In this document: piece by piece, positions 1 through 5,606 of the stretch | Layout: every line of letters starts with the position of its first letter | How positions within the stretch are numbered: position 1 is the first letter of the stretch | Notes under the pieces: generated by a model | The model's database searches: none | What the model was told of the DNA's origin: nothing | The model's input: only the letters and a program-made list of their open reading frames with translations | NCBI GenBank assembly: GCA_028724525.1 | Contig: JAQYCV010000023.1 | Span: 1 to 54,617, forward strand | Origin: Clostridiales bacterium | GTDB taxonomy: Bacteria > Bacillota > Clostridia > Saccharofermentanales > DTU023 | Reading direction: 5' to 3' | DNA length: 54,617 nt | Translations under genes and position numbers: made by a program

Positions 1-29
1 AAAAAGCTCCCAGTCTGTTGACTAGGAGC
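1..29 (-). terminator. Rho-independent terminator after tRNA-Ala
   Basis: On the minus strand a 10-bp stem (GCTCCTAGTC / GACTGGGAGC, one G-T pair) closes an AACA loop and is followed directly by TTTTT. It lies 4 nt beyond the CCA end of tRNA-Ala and fits an intrinsic terminator. The T-run reaches the window edge. Confidence 0.9.
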
Positions 30-33
30 CTGT

Positions 34-109
34 TGGTGGAGAATAGGGGAATCGAACCCCTGGCCTCTTGAATGCCATTCAAGCGCTCTCCCATCTGAGC
101 TAATTCCCC
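34..109 (-). tRNA. tRNA-Ala, anticodon GGC
   Basis: A full cloverleaf can be drawn on the minus strand. The acceptor stem is GGGGAAT/ATTCTCC with discriminator A and an encoded CCA. The D arm is GCTC...GAGC. The anticodon stem CTTGA/TCAAG holds the loop ATGGCAT (anticodon GGC, alanine), and the T arm is AGGGG-TTCGATT-CCCCT. Length is 76 nt including CCA. It has its own promoter (163-190) and terminator (1-29), so it looks like a single-tRNA unit. Confidence 0.96.
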
Positions 110-162
110 ACATCCTTCTGCGTAGGTTTTACCTTAAGCAAAATTCCGCGAGAACATTAGCT

Positions 163-190
163 ATTGTATCAGGGTCCGAGATATTGTCAA
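163..190 (-). promoter_or_regulatory. Sigma-A-type promoter for tRNA-Ala
   Basis: Minus strand: -35 TTGACA (185-190), 16-bp spacer, -10 TACAAT (163-168). The start should fall about 45 nt upstream of the mature tRNA 5' end. This is a near-consensus housekeeping promoter. Confidence 0.8.
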
Positions 191-251
191 GCCCTAAAAG
201 TATTTGTCGGACGAATAAACAATTATCTTATTATGATTTTTAAGTATTGCA

Positions 252-287
252 TTTATGAAAAGTAGGTAAATCCTTGATTTTCATAAA
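252..287 (-). terminator. AT-rich hairpin downstream of the unknown membrane protein gene
   Basis: A perfect 10-bp inverted repeat (TTTATGAAAA / TTTTCATAAA) with a 16-nt loop lies about 35 nt past the stop codon at 323. The stem is AT-rich and has no clean T-run after it, so termination is possible but weak. Confidence 0.35.
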
Positions 288-322
288 GACCTCGCCTGAA
301 ACGCCACATCTGGCATCTTTGC

Positions 323-1993
323 TTATTTACCCTTGGGCAGGTCTATCACCGTGCCATCAATCGCATTCAGGGTTAAAAATGAATTATGTGGGTTTCGCTC
401 ATGCCGGAAAAGCAACTTATCATCCGCTCCCTCGTAAACCAGGCTTTTGCTGCCGTAAAAGTTCCAAACCGGAACGATCGTGCCCAGCAAGGGATCATCC
501 TGATCCAGAATACGGTAGGGGGAAAGAGTGGCATATTCAATATTAAGCTCTACCTTATCCTGCGGTCCTCGTGTTTTGGTCATAAGGTCCTCTTGCGTGC
601 GAACTAACATATTCTCCGCCAGAGACAGGATCTCATCTTCAGGCAAGAGTTGGGCCTCCGAACTAATTTCTTCAGTTACTTCCATGGGCGAATTGTAACT
701 TAAGGTAACCAAGCCATCTGCTCCCAGGGAAAAAACCAGTGACTCAAAGTTCCAGGGTGCCATTAACTTATCCATAGAGGCATCCTCATCCAAGAGAAAA
801 GGCATATCCGCAATACCATAAATATTGTAGGCAAAGGTATGGTTAGCGACACTGGGATAATAAATAAATCTCCATACTGGTGTCAGGTAACGCACATCAT
901 AAAAAAGTTTTCCCGCAATTTGGTCATGTGCTTGAGAGGGTAAGGACCTATAAGTCGCTACCATAGCAGCATCTTGGTAGGCTAATTGTAAATGCTCTAG
1001 GCCCAAGGCTTTAACCAGGTCATTAGCCTTTTGCAAAGCCTCCTCCCTTGACCATTGAGGAACAGCAGAAGTAAGCGTGGCGTCAAATTCTCGATCAGGA
1101 GATTCCTCAATCCGCTGTGCCAGCTCACTAAAGTCCTCCGCGCTCTCCACTCCACTCGGCAGGAGATAATTACTCAGATAATAATGCGCTATATCCCCTT
1201 GTGCCAAGGGACTAATCTTTTCGGCCTCTTCCCGGCTAAGTTCGTGTCCGTAAGGGAATAGAGTTATGCCAAGTGTATCCAGCCGGTAGCAGAAATTGTT
1301 CACAGGGTAGCTAGTCTTTTGATAAGTTAAGGAAAAATAATTAAACCCCTTGGGTTGATTAACCTTTAACAGGCTATATCCACCTTTACCTTTAGCAGCA
1401 AGTGTGAAATGATCAGGATCTTCTTGTTGCAACTTATGAGCATAGTCTAGGTAAGAATCATACCTTGCTGTATCCTCGCGATTGTTGGGGTCCCAAATTT
1501 CCACACCCTCTAGGCCACTGGCTTGAAGCCTGCGCAATTCCGCCAGATAACCCTCATGGCCTCCAGACTCATCTTCCATCTTTTGACGTTCTTCTAGTTC
1601 TTCAATGCGGTCTTCCACATTAGCCAGTTCCTCTTGCATGGTAATCAGTTTTGCGGGATAGAGGGTAAGGTCACTCATATAAAGTTCAAGAAAGTTATCA
1701 ATAAAATCCTGGCTAATGGGCTGTCCTTGCACACGCAGGACAGGATAAGGGCCAGTTTCTCTTTGCAATTCCGGGTGAAAATTAATAGTGACCCGGCCAT
1801 CTTCTGAGCTAAGCACTTGGTTGGCTTTAGGTCCTGTGGCTTCGGGCTCTTCCTGGGCTTCTGTCACCCTTAGATTCATGGGAGCTAGTAGAAAGGCACT
1901 TAAAATTGCCAGGCTCAGCAAGATAATACTCAAAGCTCGTCTCTTCTTAAGGTTTCTCTTACAAAAGCTAAGGTGTTCAGTTAAATAAGTCAT
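323..1993 (-). CDS. Membrane-anchored extracytoplasmic protein of unknown function
   Basis: A 556-residue protein that I do not recognise. The N-terminus carries basic residues followed by one hydrophobic segment (about residues 20-38), consistent with a signal anchor or uncleaved signal, so most of the chain should be outside the cytoplasm. Residues about 103-140 are charged and probably coiled-coil. Two stretches (PVWRFIYYPS near 370; PVWNFYGS, then LTLNAIDGTVID at the C-terminus) resemble the pattern of extracytoplasmic sensor-associated domains such as the YycH/YycI class, but this is only a likeness. The start is supported by AGAAAGAAGGA 7 nt upstream of ATG. It follows the histidine kinase gene by 101 bp on the same strand, which suggests a three-gene signalling unit in which this protein could be a sensor accessory or a target. 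Confidence 0.75.
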   Translation of the reverse strand: MTYLTEHLSFCKRNLKKRRALSIILLSLAILSAFLLAPMNLRVTEAQEEPEATGPKANQVLSSEDGRVTINFHPELQRETGPYPVLRVQGQPISQDFIDNFLELYMSDLTLYPAKLITMQEELANVEDRIEELEERQKMEDESGGHEGYLAELRRLQASGLEGVEIWDPNNREDTARYDSYLDYAHKLQQEDPDHFTLAAKGKGGYSLLKVNQPKGFNYFSLTYQKTSYPVNNFCYRLDTLGITLFPYGHELSREEAEKISPLAQGDIAHYYLSNYLLPSGVESAEDFSELAQRIEESPDREFDATLTSAVPQWSREEALQKANDLVKALGLEHLQLAYQDAAMVATYRSLPSQAHDQIAGKLFYDVRYLTPVWRFIYYPSVANHTFAYNIYGIADMPFLLDEDASMDKLMAPWNFESLVFSLGADGLVTLSYNSPMEVTEEISSEAQLLPEDEILSLAENMLVRTQEDLMTKTRGPQDKVELNIEYATLSPYRILDQDDPLLGTIVPVWNFYGSKSLVYEGADDKLLFRHERNPHNSFLTLNAIDGTVIDLPKGK

Positions 1994-2094
1994 AATTTAA
2001 TCCTTCTTTCTGCCGGCAAGTATAGTTTGCAGTATCAGTCAGCCTTTGTGATTAAGCTTGACTTAAGTCTTCCTAGTCCTCACTTATAGTTCCC

Positions 2095-3615
2095 TTAATT
2101 GAAGCTAACAGTGGCTGTAAAACCTCGGCCTTCTCCACTAGAAAAGTCTAACTGCCAGCCATAGTGCAGGCAAATCTTATCTACCAATGCTAGGCCCAAG
2201 CCCAGATGCTGCCCAGGCTTCTGATCATGAGTACCTGTGGTGGCACGAAAAAAGTAAGTCTTAAGTTGGCGGAGCTCTTCCGGCAGCAGGCCTGGTCCCG
2301 GATCGTAGACCCTTAGCCGGCCCTGGTCAGCGGAAATCTTGATGATACGCTTGTCAGGCTCCAAATCCTGGACCGCTTCACAAGCATTGTCCAGGAGATT
2401 GCTTAAAATCTGTTTCAGCAAAGTAGGGTTAGCTTGAATGGTTTCTGGCTTAATTATTTCTAGCTCAATTTGGCAGCCCTGCTCTTGATACAGAGGTATA
2501 ACCTGCTCCAGAAAATCTGCCAGGAAACTTTCCAGCTCGAGTTCTTGGCTGGGTAATCCTTCCGGGTTGAAGTAGAGTTGCATGAGACGCTCCCTTATGG
2601 AATCTAAGTGGCTGGCCGCTTCCCACAGATAAGCCAAAGAACGCTCCTTGTCCGCCGCTGTGAGTTCCGCCTCTTTAAGGAGGCTTAAGTGCAAGAGCAT
2701 ACTAGCCAAGGGGGTTTTGTATTCGTGGTTTAAAGATTGGATAAAGTGGTCCTGACGTTCATTTTCACGCAAAAGGGCTTGTCGCTGAGCTTCTAACTCC
2801 TCAGCCATGCGATTAAAGGTATTGCCTAAAGCTTGAGTTTCTCTTGATCCCCTGAGGGCTAAAGGCCTAAATTCTTGACTTCTACCATACTGGTCACTGA
2901 CCTGCGCAAGTAGTTTTAGGTCTTTGGTCAGGCGATTCGCCCAGACTTGACCCAGCAAAATCACTAGAGCAAGCAGGGGTAGAGCGTAGCCAGCAAAGGA
3001 GAGCAGGAGATTGTGCAGCTGCTGGTGCAGGCTATTTAAGGGGCGCGTCGTTTCCAAATAAAAGTATTGGTCTTCAACCTTTATGAGCTGCCAAGCCTTA
3101 AGGCTAGTGGTCTGCCCAGATTTGACCAGCCACATACTCGCCGTATGTTGAGCCTTATCTGGCACAGGTACTTGATAGGCTGCCCATTTTCCTTCCAACT
3201 CATCTGTCGGCTCATCTGTGACGTAGCGTAATTTGGCCAGTTCTAAGCTGCTTTGTTTGAGCAGATAATCCAACTGGACAAAAAGTTCTCTGTCTCCTGT
3301 GGGAATAAGATTATGCGCAGGCTTGGCCTCCGCAGGAGTCAGCTCTTCCCTTCTTGTAAAATTACCCTGCAAGCGCTCCGCTTGCGGACTGGCCTCAAGA
3401 ATTTTAGCGCCCTTCTCCCCACGCGTCGATCCAGAACTATGCGTTAAGGTAAGCGGAGTTTTCTGAATCAGGGCGATAAACTGGTCAGCTTGTAATACAT
3501 TTTCTCGGGTGAGGAGTTCTGCCTCTGACGCGAGGCTTTGTGTATAAAAATTGCGGGCCACCAACAGTATAGCCAAGCCATATGCCAGGAGAAATATACC
3601 TGACATGGCTGCCAC
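2095..3615 (-). CDS. Membrane sensor histidine kinase (partner of the adjacent OmpR-type regulator)
   Basis: A membrane-bound two-component kinase. Counted from GTG at 3615, it shows a first membrane segment (1-20), an extracytoplasmic sensor region of about 180 residues, a second membrane segment (about 204-224), a HAMP-like linker, and a HisKA H-box LNHEYKTPL with the phosphorylated His near 297. An N-box (NLLDNACEAV), a G1 box (DPGPGL) and a G2 box (GLGLALVDK) follow, ending with FTATVSFN. All catalytic motifs are intact. The 5' end is uncertain: upstream of the membrane segment the frame has no ATG/GTG/TTG with a good ribosome binding site until it is deep inside the response regulator gene. 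Candidates are GTG 3615, ATG 3606, a non-canonical ATA at 3651 or ATG 3759. Translation is probably coupled to the regulator, whose stop is at 3641. Confidence 0.88.
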   Translation of the reverse strand: MAAMSGIFLLAYGLAILLVARNFYTQSLASEAELLTRENVLQADQFIALIQKTPLTLTHSSGSTRGEKGAKILEASPQAERLQGNFTRREELTPAEAKPAHNLIPTGDRELFVQLDYLLKQSSLELAKLRYVTDEPTDELEGKWAAYQVPVPDKAQHTASMWLVKSGQTTSLKAWQLIKVEDQYFYLETTRPLNSLHQQLHNLLLSFAGYALPLLALVILLGQVWANRLTKDLKLLAQVSDQYGRSQEFRPLALRGSRETQALGNTFNRMAEELEAQRQALLRENERQDHFIQSLNHEYKTPLASMLLHLSLLKEAELTAADKERSLAYLWEAASHLDSIRERLMQLYFNPEGLPSQELELESFLADFLEQVIPLYQEQGCQIELEIIKPETIQANPTLLKQILSNLLDNACEAVQDLEPDKRIIKISADQGRLRVYDPGPGLLPEELRQLKTYFFRATTGTHDQKPGQHLGLGLALVDKICLHYGWQLDFSSGEGRGFTATVSFN

Positions 3616-3640
3616 CAGCTTATTTTTAAATCTTACAGGC

Positions 3641-4360
3641 TTACCCTTTATGGTCTTCTTCCAAGAAATGCGAAGACCGTAGGATAAAGCCCAGACGTCC
3701 TTGGGTTTCGATGAAATCTGGGTCACCAGTCTTCTGCCTGACCTGGCGCAGGTGCACATTAAACGTGTTGGGATCTCCAATGTAGTCCTCGCCCCAAATA
3801 GCATCCAAGCATTCCTGCTTGGACCAAGTGTGATCAGGGTGGAGAACAAAAAAGTGTACGATATCGTATTCCAATGGGGTTAAATTAAGTCTACAGTCAT
3901 GATAGACAACCTCTTTGCTCAATCGATTAAGACACAAGGAGCCCATGTTTATAACATTCGCTGTCTCCTGCATACGACTCAGGATCTTCTCAATCCTGGT
4001 CAGGAGCCTTAAGGGGTGAAAGGGTTTAATGAGGTAATCCTCTATCCCCAGATCAAAGCCTTTAAGTTCAGATTGGATATCCGTTCGGGCTGTGATGATA
4101 ATCACAGGAATATCTCGGGTGCGGCAGGCCTGGGTAACTTCAAAGCCAGATTTTCCCGGCAACATGAGATCAATTACTGCTAAATCATAACTGCAAGACT
4201 CTTGTGTCAAAGCCTGCAGGGCTGCCCTGCCATCCTGGTAAAGGTCACAGCTATAGTTAGACAGGATTAAAATACTTTCTAAACCTGAACGAATACCCGG
4301 ATCATCTTCTACCAATAAAATGCGGGCTTGAGAGCCTGGCTTGCTTAAACTCGAGTACAA
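3641..4360 (-). CDS. OmpR/PhoB-family response regulator
   Basis: A 239-residue DNA-binding response regulator. The receiver domain (about 12-125) shows the acidic pair VEDD, the phospho-acceptor Asp64 in VIDLMLPG, Thr90 in IIITAR and Lys112 in IKPF. The C-terminal winged helix (about 140-232) carries LTPLEYDIVHFF, the recognition region NTFNVHLRQVRQK and the wing GRLGFIL, as expected for the family. The start is TTG at 4360, chosen because a strong AGGGAGGGAG lies just upstream. It precedes and probably overlaps the kinase gene, giving a canonical regulator-kinase pair. The signal sensed is not evident. The gene lies directly downstream of the repeat block 4553-5536. Confidence 0.93.
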   Translation of the reverse strand: MYSSLSKPGSQARILLVEDDPGIRSGLESILILSNYSCDLYQDGRAALQALTQESCSYDLAVIDLMLPGKSGFEVTQACRTRDIPVIIITARTDIQSELKGFDLGIEDYLIKPFHPLRLLTRIEKILSRMQETANVINMGSLCLNRLSKEVVYHDCRLNLTPLEYDIVHFFVLHPDHTWSKQECLDAIWGEDYIGDPNTFNVHLRQVRQKTGDPDFIETQGRLGFILRSSHFLEEDHKG

Positions 4361-4405
4361 ATCTCCCTCCCTGGGGTTTCCAATTATTCTAAAAAGTACA
4401 AGTTT

Positions 4406-4414
4406 AATATAGCA
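4406..4414 (-). promoter_or_regulatory. Candidate extended -10 promoter for the two-component operon
   Basis: Minus strand TGCTATATT (extended -10 TGn plus TATATT), about 45 nt upstream of the TTG start of the response regulator. No convincing -35 is seen. The stretch 4415-4552 upstream holds no other feature I can support. Confidence 0.45.
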
Positions 4415-4552
4415 TGTGTAAGGAGTGGTAAGTTTAAGAAGTCCTTATGATAGCAAACTGCGCAAGAGTTAATTTCCAAAGTAAACAGGACACTCCGTAT
4501 AGACAGCTAAAGCAAAAACAGTATTTCTTTGCTGGGGGGCAGGAGAAGTTCT

Positions 4553-4993
4553 TGTGAAAAGCGAAGAAGTCAGCTTTCACAAATTATTCTATCTTCAGCT
4601 TGTCAACCAATTACCTGTGGAAGTCACGCATGCCATCCGTCACAGGCTACCCTGCCCTTAGTTTTCAGCCAATTAACTGTGGAAATCGCGGAAGTCATTT
4701 TTCACAGGCCTTCCGCCCTTACTTATTTGGCCAAAATTCATGTGAAATAAATCATTCTAGCATTCCACCGTAAATTTGGCTTATCCAGCCATGCCAGAAT
4801 TCTTGTGAAACAAATCAATATGCTATTTCACCACATTTTTTCTTAATCTGGTCTGGGCCAAATTATTGTGAATCAAGCTATTATCACATTTCCCCGTAAT
4901 TATGGGGTTTTTGCCCCCGCCCGAAGGCCTGTGAAATGAGCAAATGAAATAATCCACCAAATTTGCGATTCTATGGGCCGGCTTGACCAGGCC
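4553..4993. repeat. Degenerate 63-bp tandem repeat array (about 7 units)
   Basis: The core TGTGAAA or TGTGGAA recurs at 4553, 4616, 4678, 4741, 4804, 4867 and 4930, giving spacings of 63, 62, 63, 63, 63 and 63; a related GGCCTGAAA follows 64 bp later at about 4990. Similarity runs across the whole unit: each core is usually preceded by CCAAATT-like bases, and a TTTCACA-like element lies about 22-30 nt after it in units 1-3 and 5. Several units can therefore fold, for example TTGTGAAA/TTTCACAA in unit 1, CCTGTG/CACAGG in unit 2 and CTGTGGAAA/TTTTCACAG in unit 3. Units are clearly diverged, so this is an old tandem duplication. No gene lies within it. Confidence 0.85.
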
Positions 4994-4995
4994 TG

Positions 4996-5184
4996 AAAAA
5001 GGTTGGCAAAGTGCGGATTTGGTGGATTTGCCAACCAAAATCTACCGCCAAACCAGCCCAGCCGGCCCGAAAAAGGTTGGCAAAGTGCGGATTCGGCGGA
5101 CTTGCCAACCTAAATTTACTGCTAAGCCGGAGCGGCAGGGCCGAAAAAGGTTGGCAAAGTGCGGATTTGGTGGATTTGCCAACC
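4996..5184. repeat. Three 74-bp tandem units, each with a 10-bp stem hairpin and T-tract on the minus strand
   Basis: GGTTGGCAAA...TTTGCCAACC hairpins occupy 5001-5036, 5075-5110 and 5149-5184, exactly 74 bp apart. Copies 1 and 3 have perfect 10-bp stems and the same 16-nt interior; copy 2 has changes in the interior and the last stem pair. Each is preceded by GAAAAA, so on the minus strand each hairpin is followed by TTTTTC, the layout of an intrinsic terminator. The 38-nt spacers between hairpins are less conserved (about two thirds identical by eye). A 12-bp inverted copy of the interior (AATCCACCAAAT) lies at 4951-4962. The period of 74 is not a multiple of three, which argues against coding. 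Confidence 0.9.
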
Positions 5185-5276
5185 AATGCCGTCTAGCAAA
5201 AGCAGCTTAAGAAAAAAATAAAGGAAGGCAATTACAAATTTACACACTATTGGGGACTTGACTTCAACTTTCCGGA

Positions 5277-5464
5277 TTTTCTTACAAGTTTGCAGATAAT
5301 ATACATCTCGTTCCACTTTTTCCTCTTTGAAATGTATAAAAGTCGCAGACAAAGTGTATATTTGTATAAATTAAGCCCTTTTAGGCCTATTTTGAGGGGA
5401 AAAAACGGGCTAACCGGACTTTCATAGAATTTCGGCGTACAAAAGCTGCAAACTTGTAAGAAAA
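5277..5464. repeat. 188-bp element bounded by a perfect 19-bp inverted repeat
   Basis: TTTTCTTACAAGTTTGCAG (5277-5295) and its exact reverse complement (5446-5464) bound a 150-nt AT-rich interior without a plausible gene. Outside the perfect 19 bp the arms continue with imperfect similarity (TCAACTTTCC on the left against the complement of GGAAGTTGGA on the right). The structure could be a miniature inverted-repeat element or a long RNA hairpin. I see no clear flanking target-site duplication and no transposase. Confidence 0.75.
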
Positions 5465-5536
5465 ATGAGGAAGTTGGATGTACTGAGTGAGAGAGTGGGA
5501 TGAGCTAGTAAAAGAATGAGGAAGTTGGATGTACTG
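5464..5536. repeat. 22-bp direct repeat (two copies, 51 bp apart)
   Basis: AATGAGGAAGTTGGATGTACTG occurs at 5464-5485 and 5515-5536 with no mismatch. The first copy abuts the right arm of the inverted-repeat element, so the second copy may mark a duplicated element end or a remnant of a second copy. Confidence 0.8.
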
Positions 5537-5543
5537 CATAAGG

Positions 5544-5571
5544 GCCAGGAGGGCTGACCGGCCCTCCTGGC
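5544..5571 (-). terminator. Strong hairpin downstream of pheT
   Basis: A perfect 11-bp GC-rich stem GCCAGGAGGGC / GCCCTCCTGGC with a 6-nt loop lies 35 nt past the pheT stop. The tract after it on the minus strand is CCTTATGC, not a clear T-run, but stem strength and position favour termination of the pheST transcript. Confidence 0.6.
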
Positions 5572-5606
5572 TTAACTTGCAGGAGTAGTTGGTCAGAGCA
5601 GGGGCT

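Noticed and set aside
4600-4800. Replication origin with DnaA boxes
   Set aside because: TTATCCAGC and TGTGGAAAT are only partly like TTATCCACA, and no dnaA, dnaN or AT-rich unwinding region is nearby.
4553-5184. CRISPR array
   Set aside because: The regular 63-bp spacing resembles repeat plus spacer, but no block is identical between units, similarity is spread over the whole unit, and no cas gene is present.
4823-5352. Short open frames across the repeats (for example minus 4823-5038, 4971-5186 and 5122-5352)
   Set aside because: They arise from reading the same hairpin repeats in different frames, lack ribosome binding sites, and the 74-bp period does not preserve frame.
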